A DNA stretch of 64,000 nucleotides from Pseudomonas chlororaphis (GCF_000783395.1 NZ_JSFK01000003.1:372135-436134); one strand, 5' to 3'. Shown: positions 18,388 through 28,794, counted from the first letter of the stretch. Notes: generated by a model from the letters alone, not told the origin. A program made the numbers and translations.

Positions 18388-19329
18388 ATGTCTGAGCAAG
18401 TTTTGAGTATTCAGCGATTTGAAGTAAAGTTTGATGCTTCTACGATTCGTCATAAGGCTCTTTATGCCAACGGCCGTATGCAAGTCAGGGTTTTGGTGCT
18501 GGTTTCGGGAGAGAATTCGCAGGCTGAGGAAGTATCGCTCTATGGGCATCCGGCCCTTCAGACACTGAAGTTGATCAGCTATGACACCTCTGCACCGTTG
18601 ACTGGGAGTTGGAGTGTCGAAACCCAGGAGAACCGCTACGCTCACGATATGTCGGGTGGTGCGGCCCGCATTGTGCCGTTGGTACCAGCGCCGGATAACC
18701 GGATATCCGATCCTTCGGAAAGTGTGCAGATTTTCGAGTTCTGGGTCACCAGCAGTCGTCCAGGCTCGATTCAGGTTGCAGCTGAAATTACCTTGCAAGG
18801 CGTAAGGTATCGAAGCAATGGTCGCAATGGCTATGACAGCAGTATCACGCTGGAAGCAGTCGCCCCCAAGCATTATCCGATCGCAAATTTTGTGGTGAAA
18901 AAGACTCGGGTTCTAGAGTTGCCCAGTCTTTTTGAGCAGATGGAATTGCACAGTATCGCTTTGCATGCGGAAGGTCGGCAGATCAATCTGCTGGATTGGA
19001 CGAGTTTCGGCACCAAATATGACGACGAGTTTGCATCCGAGTTCTTCTCATCGGGTAATGCTCTCGATGTGTCGCCGGGACTGAGAAGTTATGTTGCGTT
19101 CATTGGACCGATTTATGGTGCGCAAGTCACCGCGCGTACTTCACAAGGTTTCCGCTCCGTGACGCAGGATCCGGGGACGATTTCGATACTAAGTCATTTG
19201 ACGCAAGAGTTCCCGAACAAGCCTGAGCGCAAAGAACAACTGGATTTGCAGGTTTTTGATGAATACGGTACCGAGCATAGAATTCGTATCAATCCCGATG
19301 TCGCTAATCGATCGTACATATTAAGTTGA
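18388..19329 (+). CDS. Unrecognised family, paralogue 3 of 3 in island A
   Basis: 313 residues, the most diverged of the three. It keeps FEVKFDAS at 11-18, YANGRMQVRVLVLVSG at 26-41, FWVTSS at 118-123, YDSSITLEA at 149-157, GRQINLLDW at 196-204 and DEYGTEHRIRI at 291-301. It lacks the ERG end. No secretion signal or membrane segment. It lies 100 bases before the Rhs gene on the same strand. The same pairing is seen for paralogue 2 and the LRR gene, which suggests a function tied to the large downstream protein. Confidence 0.8.
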   Translation: MSEQVLSIQRFEVKFDASTIRHKALYANGRMQVRVLVLVSGENSQAEEVSLYGHPALQTLKLISYDTSAPLTGSWSVETQENRYAHDMSGGAARIVPLVPAPDNRISDPSESVQIFEFWVTSSRPGSIQVAAEITLQGVRYRSNGRNGYDSSITLEAVAPKHYPIANFVVKKTRVLELPSLFEQMELHSIALHAEGRQINLLDWTSFGTKYDDEFASEFFSSGNALDVSPGLRSYVAFIGPIYGAQVTARTSQGFRSVTQDPGTISILSHLTQEFPNKPERKEQLDLQVFDEYGTEHRIRINPDVANRSYILS

Positions 19330-19429
19330 CAGATATTTCCGGGTTTTGCTCTGCCTTGGTTATTGCTCTGTGAAGTAAGCAGGACGCTTGCTTTTGTTCT
19401 TTTTTTCTGAAAATGACAGGAAGTTATCC

Positions 19430-22400
19430 ATGGATAGTCAATCTATTGAGTCTGTGCGGTCCAATGCATTCAATTTCGGTGGTTTTGTGGCTGGTGGAGT
19501 TGACCCCCGTACGGGTATATACACCTTGGCTTTGACTCTCGGCGCCATTCGCTCTAGCGATCTAAACGGTCCGTCATTCAATCTTGCTCTGGGCTACAAT
19601 CCTCTTAATACGCGCAATGCCGGCTATGGTGCGGGGTGGTCGCTGGCGATCAGTCGTTATGACTTGCGCAGCAAGGTCATGACACTGGCCAGCGGTGAGA
19701 CGTATAAAGCCTCTGAAACATCCAAGGCACTATTCTTCAAGGAAATGAAACTGGAGGGCGCCAAGGTTCTGAAAACGGGTGTCGGGAAGTATGTGGTTCA
19801 TTACAAAGATGGCCGACGAGAAGAACTTGAGGTTTTTGGCGCCACCCAGATCGCTGTGCCCGCGAGAATTATCGCTGCGAACGGTGCAAGCATCGCTTTG
19901 AAGTATGCCTTGTTCAATGAGCAACCCAGGCTCGTTGAAATAAGGGATGCCAAAAGAGTTTTGCTCAATGTCAGCCGTACGGCTGGCAAGCTTACATTGA
20001 CCCAGAATCCTGACACGCTGGACAGTACAGAATTCTCAATGAAGTTCAATAACGATGGTGTCAGCGCAATCGCCTTGCCGATAGGTGGTGGTTGGGATCT
20101 GCAATACGAAATCATTGACGGCATCAGCTATGTGAAACGTGTGGAATCGCCACTCGGGACCGTGGAAATCATTCGCTATAAACACGCAGGTCACTTGCTC
20201 CCTGGGGGAGAGCGAAGCCTGCCGTACGTGATAGCTCATGATATTTTCGCCAAGCAAGGACAGCAAAAGATAGTCAAGACTTACACCTATTCGGACCGGA
20301 ACTACCTGGGTCATGGCGTGGTGGCGGACAGCAAGGATGACGTTGACTTGCTCTACCGTGCACAGGGGAAATATCAGTACAGCTCCACCGAACAGTTGAT
20401 TGTGGGGGGGAAGGTTCATACTCGCATCGAACGCACCTACAACAAATTTCATTTATTGGTTTCTGAAGTGACCCAGTGCGGCGCTGCGATAACTTCGGCT
20501 TCTACTGAATATCACTGTGATGTCGCCAAGCCATTTACCGAGCAGGTCGCGCAGTTCAGGATGCCCAAGTCGCATATCCTCAGCTACGAAAACAGCACAA
20601 CCAAAAAGAAGCGCACCGAGATATCAACCACTGAGTTCGACTCTGCCGGTAACCTTGTCAGGCAAGTGGGAGCCAATGGAGTCATCACGCAGTTTGAATA
20701 CTACCCAGACGCCGAATCAAACGATTGTCCCAAAGATCCTTTGGGCTTCGTCCGTTTTCTGAAGCAGAAGACCGTGATACCAGCGGCTGGGGGCGGTGCA
20801 TCTACCGTTACTCGCTATCGATATGCTCTCCATCCCGCCCTCGAAGGCGCGACGCACGCCAATGTCGTGCCCATCCAGGAGAGCTTTTGCGAACTGGCTG
20901 GCGCAAGTGAGACCCTTCGCTCGCAAGTTGACCTGACTTATCTCAATACACCCAAGGATCCTGCCAGGCACGGCTTGCTGCTACAGCAGTGCGTGACCCG
21001 TAATGCCAAGCAGACTCGCATCGAGTACTCCTATGTGCTCGACGATACCAAACTGGAGCTGAAGAAGACCGTACACGGTTTTGACGGCACAACCAGTTCA
21101 AGCCGGCAAATACTCTCGACTTTGAGCGGACTGGTAGTGTCCGAGCAAGATGCTGACGATCGCGTGATCGAGCACGAATACGACAAGCTTGGCCGTCGTC
21201 TGCGCAAGACGCTCGCACCCGGTACGGGGTACGCCTCCTCTACTCATTGGAGTTATCAGGCTGCCAAAGATAACAAGCCTGCGCTGATGATCACGACAGA
21301 CTCGTCAGGCGGTATGCAAATAGCCAAATACGATGGGCTGGGCCGCATCATGGCGATTCAGGAAAAGGATTGCGATAACCCGGATCCGCAGGGCGACTGC
21401 CCGATGCGCACGGTATACAGCACCTTTCATGACCAGTCCGGACGGCCTGCGCAGGTCATTCATAGCGACTGGTGGGAAGGCCTTGCGCGAGAGGTCAAGA
21501 CGGATTTTTCTTACGACAATTGGGGGCAGGTCACTGAGACACGTCACGGCGACGGGCGAATCGAGTACAGCGTGTTCGACCCGATCAACCGCCAGCAGCA
21601 AAACTGGCAGGAGGGCATGGGCAAGACGGTTACCGCCGTCAATACTTTCGGTAAGCCGGACAGTGTCGAGGTATTTGATCTCAAGGATCAGAGCCTGGGC
21701 AAAACCGTTTATGAATATGACGGCTTGGGCCGAACCCTCAGTCAGACCGATCCGGCCGGTAACACGACCCGCTACGAATATGATGTGTTCGATCGGATGG
21801 TTCGCAGTGTTCTGCCGGACGGCCATGCCGTGGAAACCACATTTGCCGCACATAGCACTGGTGAGCTGCCGATTGAAATCAAAGTGGCGGGTTTGCCACT
21901 GGGACAACAGAGGTTCGATGGTTTGAACCGTGTGACCGAGATTACTGTGGGGGGGCGTAAGTCGGTCGCCAGTTACGAGGCCGGGCGCAGCTTGCCCAAG
22001 TCTTCCACAGATGCCTCGGGTCAGAAGATCGAGTTCGTCCATGCACCAGAGCTGGGCGGATTGTTGACTGAGCGCAAAGCCGTGCTTGAGGGGGAAGAGG
22101 ATGGATTGACCACCCGACTCACCTACGATGTCCTGAACGCAAAAACCAAGAGTTGCATCGAGCAAGGGCGTGAGCGTCACTTCGAGTATTTTCCTTCCGG
22201 TCGCCTGAAGTCGGAAACCACCCGTTATGGCGAGCAACGCAAGACGGTTTCCCATACCTATTCTTTCGCCGGTCTGCCTCTGACATACACGGATGTGCTG
22301 GGTACAAAGCATCAGACCGAGTACGACAACTGGGGCCGTAGAACCTCATTCAAGCAAGGCGCGCTACAGGCTGGCTATTTCTATGACAAGCGCGGTCAGC

Positions 22401-24217
22401 TGGAGAAGATCGAAACGCGCGACACTTCGACCAAGCGACTGTTGACGACGCGTCTGACCTACGACGATATAGGGCGTGAAACAACCCGAAGTTTTGAAGT
22501 CAACGGTTTGCCTACCCAGACGTTGAGCTCCAGCTACACCGTGGCCGGCAAACTGGCGCAGAAGGTTTTGAAGCGCGGCGCTTTCGTGCTGCGCGATGAG
22601 CGCTTCACTTACGACGTGCGCGGTCGCCTCAAACAGTACGACTGCGATGGCAGCCAGCGGCCAAGGGATCCCTACGGCAAGGAGATCGTCCAGCAACTAT
22701 TCAGCTTTGACGCGCTGGACAACATCCTGACGCTGCAAACCACTTTTCCTCAAGGCGTCAACGTCACGACCTTCAGTTACAGCGAAACAGATCCGGCGCA
22801 GCTCATTGGAGTAATGCACTCCCATGCAGACTACCCCGCGTCGGTCGCTCTGGAGTACGACGCCGACGGTCGAATGATCAAGGACGATCAGGCGCGTACT
22901 TTGGCTTATGACGCCTTCGGTCGGTTGTCCCAGGTGAGCAACGCACGAGGCGAAGTGCTTCGGGGTTTCCATTACGACGGCTTTGACCGAATCGTCGAGC
23001 TGTCGCAACCGCGCATGGCGGATGTGCAGCGCTACTATCAGCACTCGGCCGTCAGCAGCGAAATCCGTGGCCACGATTCGCGCAGTGTCGTGCGCAACGG
23101 CGGATTGATACTGGGGCAACAACAATTCGGGGCTAACGCCGGCAGCCAGATCTTCGGGGCGGATCAACAGCAAACTGTGCTCACCCGGTTGCGCGAGGAG
23201 CAATGGGAAGACAATGCCTACAGCCCTTATGGGCATCGTCCTGCCGAAGGTGGGTTGTTCAGTCTGGCGGGTTTCAACGGCGAGCAACTGGATGCAGTCA
23301 CAGGCCTGTACCTGCTTGGCAACGGCTACCGAGCCTACAGTCCGACCCTGATGCGGTTCACCAGCCCCGACAGTATGAGTCCCTTCGGTGCGGGCGGTTT
23401 GAATGCCTACGCCTACTGCCTTGGCGATCCGGTCAATCGCATTGACCCTACGGGGCATATTTCCTGGCAGTCGATTGCGGGGATTGCGCTGGGGTTTATC
23501 GGGATTGTCGCCAGTATTGTGACCCTGGGCGCTGCTACGCCATTAGCCCTGTTGGCCATGGGGCTGGGCGTCGCTTCCGGCGTGACTGCCATTGGCAGCG
23601 AGATCGCCAATGCGTATGACCCGCAATCGCGGGTAGGCGAAGTACTCGGCTGGGTAAGCATGGGCTTGGGTATTGCGTCGGCTGCTGCGGGTGCACTGGC
23701 GGTTCGGCAGGCCGTCGCGCAAACACTGAAGCCGCGCCCGTATCTTGTGAAACTGGCTGAGGAGCCGCCGGTCAGGATCGTTGAAAAGGAATACGCGACG
23801 TTCGGCATGCCGTTCAAAAAGGAATATGCCAAGTCGGGCAAAGCCGGTGGCACCGCTGCTGAGGCTGAGCCGCCAGCTGCTTGGAGGCTGACCGAACAAT
23901 CCGGCTTCAACGGCTTGCCAACGGGTAAGCCTGGGAGTGTTGGCAATAATAGATATGAGCAATTCAAAGCCAATGTCGAAAACGATGTCAGGCCCAGTGT
24001 GGCTGTCCTGGATTTTCCGGGGGCGAAATTGGACCCTTATCCTCATTACAAAAAGTATCACCCTACCGGCGCGCACCAAGGATATGACCACATGCATTCG
24101 CGAATAGGGGGAGGCGCTCGACTGTTTTACCTTGTGAACAACAAGACCAAACACTGCCACGTTGTGGAACTTAGCCTTCACGATCCCAGCTGGTCGGCGG
24201 CGTATCTGCCTGTATGA
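19430..24217 (+). CDS. Rhs/YD-repeat toxin with variable C-terminal tail
   Basis: 1595 residues from the ATG at 19430, which has AGGAAG before it; the ATG at 19388 lacks a site. The N-terminal 400 residues begin with GGVDPRTGIYTL and look like the entry part of Rhs/Tc-type shells. Many YD repeats (for example YEYDGLGR, YDAFGRL) follow. The core ends with LYLLGNGYRAYSP...SPDS and DPTG near residue 1339. Two hydrophobic helices at about 1350-1445 come next, then a unique tail of about 145 residues, the likely toxin. Its end, with HMHSRIGGGARLFYLV and HCHVVELSLHD, recalls the last strands of RelE-type RNases; this is tentative. No signal peptide. No gene on the same strand follows, so no immunity gene is in the usual place. 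Confidence 0.85.
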   Translation: MDSQSIESVRSNAFNFGGFVAGGVDPRTGIYTLALTLGAIRSSDLNGPSFNLALGYNPLNTRNAGYGAGWSLAISRYDLRSKVMTLASGETYKASETSKALFFKEMKLEGAKVLKTGVGKYVVHYKDGRREELEVFGATQIAVPARIIAANGASIALKYALFNEQPRLVEIRDAKRVLLNVSRTAGKLTLTQNPDTLDSTEFSMKFNNDGVSAIALPIGGGWDLQYEIIDGISYVKRVESPLGTVEIIRYKHAGHLLPGGERSLPYVIAHDIFAKQGQQKIVKTYTYSDRNYLGHGVVADSKDDVDLLYRAQGKYQYSSTEQLIVGGKVHTRIERTYNKFHLLVSEVTQCGAAITSASTEYHCDVAKPFTEQVAQFRMPKSHILSYENSTTKKKRTEISTTEFDSAGNLVRQVGANGVITQFEYYPDAESNDCPKDPLGFVRFLKQKTVIPAAGGGASTVTRYRYALHPALEGATHANVVPIQESFCELAGASETLRSQVDLTYLNTPKDPARHGLLLQQCVTRNAKQTRIEYSYVLDDTKLELKKTVHGFDGTTSSSRQILSTLSGLVVSEQDADDRVIEHEYDKLGRRLRKTLAPGTGYASSTHWSYQAAKDNKPALMITTDSSGGMQIAKYDGLGRIMAIQEKDCDNPDPQGDCPMRTVYSTFHDQSGRPAQVIHSDWWEGLAREVKTDFSYDNWGQVTETRHGDGRIEYSVFDPINRQQQNWQEGMGKTVTAVNTFGKPDSVEVFDLKDQSLGKTVYEYDGLGRTLSQTDPAGNTTRYEYDVFDRMVRSVLPDGHAVETTFAAHSTGELPIEIKVAGLPLGQQRFDGLNRVTEITVGGRKSVASYEAGRSLPKSSTDASGQKIEFVHAPELGGLLTERKAVLEGEEDGLTTRLTYDVLNAKTKSCIEQGRERHFEYFPSGRLKSETTRYGEQRKTVSHTYSFAGLPLTYTDVLGTKHQTEYDNWGRRTSFKQGALQAGYFYDKRGQLEKIETRDTSTKRLLTTRLTYDDIGRETTRSFEVNGLPTQTLSSSYTVAGKLAQKVLKRGAFVLRDERFTYDVRGRLKQYDCDGSQRPRDPYGKEIVQQLFSFDALDNILTLQTTFPQGVNVTTFSYSETDPAQLIGVMHSHADYPASVALEYDADGRMIKDDQARTLAYDAFGRLSQVSNARGEVLRGFHYDGFDRIVELSQPRMADVQRYYQHSAVSSEIRGHDSRSVVRNGGLILGQQQFGANAGSQIFGADQQQTVLTRLREEQWEDNAYSPYGHRPAEGGLFSLAGFNGEQLDAVTGLYLLGNGYRAYSPTLMRFTSPDSMSPFGAGGLNAYAYCLGDPVNRIDPTGHISWQSIAGIALGFIGIVASIVTLGAATPLALLAMGLGVASGVTAIGSEIANAYDPQSRVGEVLGWVSMGLGIASAAAGALAVRQAVAQTLKPRPYLVKLAEEPPVRIVEKEYATFGMPFKKEYAKSGKAGGTAAEAEPPAAWRLTEQSGFNGLPTGKPGSVGNNRYEQFKANVENDVRPSVAVLDFPGAKLDPYPHYKKYHPTGAHQGYDHMHSRIGGGARLFYLVNNKTKHCHVVELSLHDPSWSAAYLPV

Positions 24218-24280
24218 ACTTCCGATCCCCAAAGCGCGTCAAGTCGGCAAAAATGGCTTGCGCATGCTGATGGATACTAT

Positions 24281-25342
24281 TTATTGCGAGTGCTGACGCA
24301 ACGCCCACTCCACATGCTCTTTAACCAACTCTGACGGATAATCCCGTCGCGCCTTCAGCGCTTCCAGCACCGGAATCGTTGAGGGCGCATTGCCCAATCC
24401 CACCGCCAGATTCCTCAACCAACGCTCATACCCCGCCCGCCGCAACGGCGAGCCTTCAGTACTGCTCAAGAACTTCTCTTCATCCCACAAAAACAGCTCG
24501 GCCAGTTCAGCATTGTCCAGGTTGTGCCGTGGCTTGAAATCGCTTTCCCCGGAAGGCTTGGCGAAGCGGTTCCACGGGCAAACGATCTGGCAGTCATCAC
24601 AGCCGAACACGCGATTGCCGATCAACGGACGCAGGTCTTCAGGGATGGCGCTTTTCAGTTCGATGGTCAGATAGGAAATGCAGCGCCGCGCGTCCAGCAC
24701 ATACGGGCCGACGAAGGCGTTGGTCGGGCATATATCGAGGCACGCAGTGCAGCGCCCGCAATGTTCGCTGCTGTGCGGTTCATCCACCGGCAGCGGCAGA
24801 TCGACGAACAGTTCGCTCAAGAAGAAATAGCTGCCCGCCTTGCGATTCAACACCAAGGTGTTTTTGCCGATCCAGCCCAGGCCAGCCTTTTCGGCGATGG
24901 CTTTTTCCAGCACCGGGGCGCTGTCGACAAAAGCGCGGAAACCGAACGGGCCGATCTGCGCCTGAATCTTGTCCGCTAATTGTTGAACACGTTTACGGAT
25001 CAATTTGTGGTAATCGCGGCCCAAGGCATAACGCGACACGTAGGCTTTTTCCGGTTGTGCGAGCATATGCGCCATTTGCGTGTCGCCGGGCAGGTAGTCC
25101 ATGCGCAGCGAGACCACGCGCAAAGTGCCCGGCACCAGCTCTTCCGGGTGCGAGCGTTTGCTGCCATGGGCGCCCATGTAGTCCATTTCGCCGTGGTAGC
25201 CGGCCTCGAGCCAGCGCGCGAGGTGCTGCTCATGCTCGGCCAGATCCAGACCGCTGATGCCGACTTGCTGAAAGCCCAGCTCGCGGCCCCAATCCTTGAT
25301 CGATTGGGCGAGGGCGGGCAGGTCTGTGGTGATGGCGGACAT
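24281..25342 (-). CDS. queG: Epoxyqueuosine reductase QueG
   Basis: QueG carries out the last step of queuosine synthesis in tRNA, using cobalamin and two 4Fe-4S clusters. The 353-residue protein has VDSAP with Asp140 as likely acid, one set of cluster cysteines at 195, 198, 201 and 205 (CGRCTACLDICP) and another at 221, 248, 251 and 255 (CDDCQIVCPWN). I use the ATG at 25342 (MSAITT); the longer frame would run into the divergent nnr gene. It is the first core gene after island A. Confidence 0.96.
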   Translation of the reverse strand: MSAITTDLPALAQSIKDWGRELGFQQVGISGLDLAEHEQHLARWLEAGYHGEMDYMGAHGSKRSHPEELVPGTLRVVSLRMDYLPGDTQMAHMLAQPEKAYVSRYALGRDYHKLIRKRVQQLADKIQAQIGPFGFRAFVDSAPVLEKAIAEKAGLGWIGKNTLVLNRKAGSYFFLSELFVDLPLPVDEPHSSEHCGRCTACLDICPTNAFVGPYVLDARRCISYLTIELKSAIPEDLRPLIGNRVFGCDDCQIVCPWNRFAKPSGESDFKPRHNLDNAELAELFLWDEEKFLSSTEGSPLRRAGYERWLRNLAVGLGNAPSTIPVLEALKARRDYPSELVKEHVEWALRQHSQ

Positions 25343-25405
25343 GAGGCGAGAGAAACCGGAGCTGAGGTGCGTATAATTCTGCCAGACATCGGAGCCCGAA
25401 GACGC

Positions 25406-26905
25406 ATGCCGCACACGAAAGATGAATTACCCGACGCGCTGTATGGCGCCGCGCAGGTGCGCGAACTCGATTCACGGCTGATTGCTGCGGGTACGCCGGG
25501 CTTCGAATTGATGCAGCGCGCGGCGCATGCGACGTGGCGAGCGTTGGTGCGGCAATGGCCGTCGGCGACTGAACTGTCGGTGCTGGCCGGGCATGGCAAC
25601 AATGCCGGTGATGGTTATCTGGTCGCGACCATGGCGCAGCGAGCCGGCTGGCAGGTGCGGGTGTTGGCGGTCGGCGATCCGCAGCGTTTGCAGGGCGATG
25701 CCGCGCTGGCCCATGCCGAGGCGTTGGCTGAAGGTGTTGCGGTGCAGGGCTGGCAGGCTGAAAGCGAATTGCGCGGCGTCATTCTCGATGCATTGCTTGG
25801 CACGGGGCTGAGCGGGGATGTGCGCGAGCCTTACGTGTCGGCGATCAACGCCATCAACGCCAGCGGTTTGCCGGTGACAGCAGTCGATATCCCTTCCGGG
25901 CTATGTGCTGACTCCGGACATGTGCTGGGTGTCGCCGTGCAAGCCGATCTGACGGTGACTTTCATCGGGCTGAAACTCGGCTTGTTCACTGGAGGCGCGG
26001 CGGATCACATCGGCGCCTTATTGTTTAATGATCTGCAGGCAAGCGCCGACATCTATCGTGACATTCCGGTCATCGCCCAACGGCTCAACCCGACTAATCT
26101 TCCGAGATTGGCGGCGCGTGCAGCGACGTCGCACAAGGGCCGTTTCGGCCACGTGCTGCTGATCGGCGGCGATCACGGTTTTGGCGGGGCGATCCTGCTC
26201 AGTACCGAAACTGCCCTGCGCAGTGGCGCGGGTATGGTTTCGCTGGCGACTCGTCCCGAACATGTGCCGGCGGCGCTGACCCGTGTGCCGGAAGCCATGG
26301 TGCTCGGCACGTCGTCGGCCAATCAGTTGATGGGCTTGCTGGAGAAAGTTTCTGTGCTGGTGGTCGGTCCGGGATTGGGGCAGGCCAGCTGGGGGTGCGC
26401 ACTGTTGTCGGCGGCGGCCAACACGGCATTGCCGCAGGTATGGGACGCCGATGCGCTGAATCTGCTGGCGAAGGGTTTCGTTGCGTTGCCCAAGGATTGC
26501 GTGATCACCCCGCATCCCGGCGAAGCGGCGCGTTTGCTGGGGATCAACACTGCCGACGTGCAGGCGGATCGTCCGGCAGCGGCGCTGGCGTTGAGCAAAA
26601 AATATACAGCCGTGGTGGTGCTGAAGGGCGCCGGCAGCCTGATCGCTCACCCCGATGGCCGTCTGGCGTTGTCTCATCAGGGCCATCCGGCCATGGCCAC
26701 CGCCGGACTTGGCGACGTGCTGGCCGGTTTGATCGGTGCGCTGCTGGCGCAAGGCATGACCGGTTTTGATGCGGCATGTCTGGCGGTCTGGCTGCACGCC
26801 AATGCCGGTCTGCAACAAGGAAAATTCGGCCGTGGGCTGGCGGCCAGTGATCTGATTCCAGCCATTCGTCAGTTGTTGGAGGAGCAAGCACCGTGTCTGA
26901 AGTAA
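25406..26905 (+). CDS. nnrD: Bifunctional NAD(P)HX epimerase/dehydratase
   Basis: This repairs hydrated NAD(P)H. The N-terminal YjeF domain (to about 215) is the epimerase, with GHGNNAGDGYLVA. The C-terminal ribokinase-like domain is the ADP-dependent dehydratase, with GRFGHVLLIGGD, ITPHPGE and AGLGDVLAG. The start at 25406 (MPHTKDE) gives 499 residues; the open frame upstream is antisense to queG. It overlaps tsaE by 13 bases, so they form one transcription unit. Confidence 0.94.
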   Translation: MPHTKDELPDALYGAAQVRELDSRLIAAGTPGFELMQRAAHATWRALVRQWPSATELSVLAGHGNNAGDGYLVATMAQRAGWQVRVLAVGDPQRLQGDAALAHAEALAEGVAVQGWQAESELRGVILDALLGTGLSGDVREPYVSAINAINASGLPVTAVDIPSGLCADSGHVLGVAVQADLTVTFIGLKLGLFTGGAADHIGALLFNDLQASADIYRDIPVIAQRLNPTNLPRLAARAATSHKGRFGHVLLIGGDHGFGGAILLSTETALRSGAGMVSLATRPEHVPAALTRVPEAMVLGTSSANQLMGLLEKVSVLVVGPGLGQASWGCALLSAAANTALPQVWDADALNLLAKGFVALPKDCVITPHPGEAARLLGINTADVQADRPAAALALSKKYTAVVVLKGAGSLIAHPDGRLALSHQGHPAMATAGLGDVLAGLIGALLAQGMTGFDAACLAVWLHANAGLQQGKFGRGLAASDLIPAIRQLLEEQAPCLK

Positions 26906-27363
26906 CCCTGTACCTGGCCGATGAACAGGCCATGAGCGACTTTGGCGCACGGATCGCCCGCGTGACCCAGGGCCATGGCCTGATTTTTCTCGAAGGCAAC
27001 CTGGGTATGGGCAAAACCACCCTGTCGCGGGGCATCATTCGCGGGCTGGGCCATGTTGGCGCGGTAAAAAGTCCGACCTTCACCTTGGTCGAACCCTATG
27101 AGATCGGTGACATCCGCGCCTTTCACTTTGACCTGTATCGCCTGGTCGATCCGGAAGAGCTGGAGTTCCTCGGCATCCGCGACTACTTCGAAGACGACGC
27201 GATGTGCCTGATTGAATGGCCCGATAAAGGTGCAGGCTTTTTGCCAAAGCCTGACCTGACCATTACCATTAGCCCGCAAGACAGCGGGCGTTCGCTGAAA
27301 ATTTTATCCCAGGGTTCGCGTGGCGAGGCCTGGTGTGCCGCTTTGGCATTGGAATCCAATTAA
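26893..27363 (+). CDS. tsaE: tRNA threonylcarbamoyladenosine ATPase TsaE
   Basis: TsaE is the ATPase of the complex that makes t6A37 in ANN-decoding tRNAs. 156 residues with Walker A GNLGMGKTT at 35-43 and the family motif SPTFTLVEPY. The start is GTG with GGAG before it. It overlaps nnr and is followed directly by the amidase gene, the usual gammaproteobacterial order. Confidence 0.96.
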   Translation: MSEVTLYLADEQAMSDFGARIARVTQGHGLIFLEGNLGMGKTTLSRGIIRGLGHVGAVKSPTFTLVEPYEIGDIRAFHFDLYRLVDPEELEFLGIRDYFEDDAMCLIEWPDKGAGFLPKPDLTITISPQDSGRSLKILSQGSRGEAWCAALALESN

Positions 27364-28794
27364 ATGATGGGGTTAGGTATGCGCTTTCGCGCGTTGGTGG
27401 CTGCCGCTGGACTGTTGTTGATGGCAGTAACCGTCAACGCTGTGGCCGATTCAAAGGTCAACAGCGTGCGCCTGTGGCGGGCGCCGGACAACACGCGACT
27501 GGTCTTCGACCTGAGTGGCCCGGTGCAGCACAGCGTCTTCACCCTGACCTCACCGGACCGGCTGGTGATCGACATCAACGGCGCCACCCTCGGTGCGCCG
27601 CTGAATGTGCAGACCGCGAACACGCCGATCACTGCGATGCGTTCGGCCCAACGTACGCCGACTGATCTGCGCGTGGTCATCGACCTGAAGAAAGCCGTCA
27701 CCCCAAAAAGTTTCTCGCTGGCGCCGAACGCGCAGTACGGCAATCGTCTGGTGGTCGACCTGTTCGACAACCCGGCCGACGCCGCACCGCCACCGGCGCC
27801 AACGCCGCAGGTGGCGACCGTGCCAGCGGTGCCTGTAACCCCGACTGAACCTGCAATCAAGTTGCCGCCAGCCCCCGCCGGCAAACGCGACATTATTGTC
27901 GTGATCGACGCCGGCCACGGTGGCGAAGACCCGGGTGCGTCCGGTTCGCGCGGTCAGCGTGAGAAAGACGTGGTATTGCAGATCGCCCGCGAATTGCAGC
28001 GTCAGGTCAACGGCATGAAAGGCTTCCGCGCCGAACTGACTCGCACTGGCGACTATTTCATCCCGCTGCGCGGCCGTACCGAAATCGCCCGCAAGAAGGG
28101 CGCCGACCTGTTCGTCTCGATCCACGCCGACGCCGCCCCATCTGCCGCAGCCTTTGGTGCCTCGGTGTTTGCTCTGTCTGATCGCGGCGCTACTTCCGAA
28201 ACTGCTCGTTGGCTGGCCGACAGTGAAAACCGTTCCGACTTGATCGGTGGTGCCGGCAACGTCAGCCTCGATGACAAGGACCGCATGCTCGCGGGCGTAT
28301 TGCTCGACCTGTCGATGACGGCCTCGCTGACCTCCAGCCTAAACGTCGGCCAGAAAGTCCTGACCAACATCGGCCGCGTCACACCGCTGCACAAACAGCG
28401 CGTGGAGCAGGCCGGGTTCATGGTATTGAAGTCGCCGGATATCCCGTCGATCCTGGTCGAAACCGGCTTCATCTCCAACGCCAACGAAGCCAACAAGCTT
28501 TCGGCATCGAGCCACCAGCAAGCGCTGGCCCGCTCGATCAGCAGCGGCGTACGGCAGTTCTTCCAGCAGAACCCGCCACCGGGCACCTACATCGCCTGGC
28601 TGCGTGATTCCGGCAAGATCGCTCAAGGCCCGCGCGATCACCGCGTTGGCCCGGGCGAAACGCTGGCGATGATCGGTGTGCGCTATCAGGTATCGCCGGC
28701 CACACTGCGCGCTGCCAACAACCTGAAAAGCGATGAGTTGAAAGTTGGTCAGCACTTGACCATTCCTGGCACCGAACTGGCGTCTAAAGAATGA
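27364..28794 (+). CDS. amiB: N-acetylmuramoyl-L-alanine amidase, AmiB type
   Basis: A periplasmic amidase that cuts septal peptidoglycan during cell separation. A signal peptide ends near residue 28. An AMIN domain (about 31-134) targets it to the septum. A Pro/Ala-rich linker (137-173) leads to the zinc amidase domain with [11 protein letters not shown], in which His185 and Glu200 are likely zinc ligands. A LysM repeat closes the protein (about 425-470). Met1 and Met6 (27379) are both possible starts; GGGG lies before the second. It overlaps mutL by 4 bases (ATGA). Confidence 0.95.
   Translation: MMGLGMRFRALVAAAGLLLMAVTVNAVADSKVNSVRLWRAPDNTRLVFDLSGPVQHSVFTLTSPDRLVIDINGATLGAPLNVQTANTPITAMRSAQRTPTDLRVVIDLKKAVTPKSFSLAPNAQYGNRLVVDLFDNPADAAPPPAPTPQVATVPAVPVTPTEPAIKLPPAPAGKRDIIVVIDAGHGGEDPGASGSRGQREKDVVLQIARELQRQVNGMKGFRAELTRTGDYFIPLRGRTEIARKKGADLFVSIHADAAPSAAAFGASVFALSDRGATSETARWLADSENRSDLIGGAGNVSLDDKDRMLAGVLLDLSMTASLTSSLNVGQKVLTNIGRVTPLHKQRVEQAGFMVLKSPDIPSILVETGFISNANEANKLSASSHQQALARSISSGVRQFFQQNPPPGTYIAWLRDSGKIAQGPRDHRVGPGETLAMIGVRYQVSPATLRAANNLKSDELKVGQHLTIPGTELASKE

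Noticed and set aside
24980..25405. 142-codon N-terminal extension of the nnr gene
   Set aside because: It would lie antisense to queG and is not part of the YjeF family; the ATG at 25406 gives the normal N-terminus.
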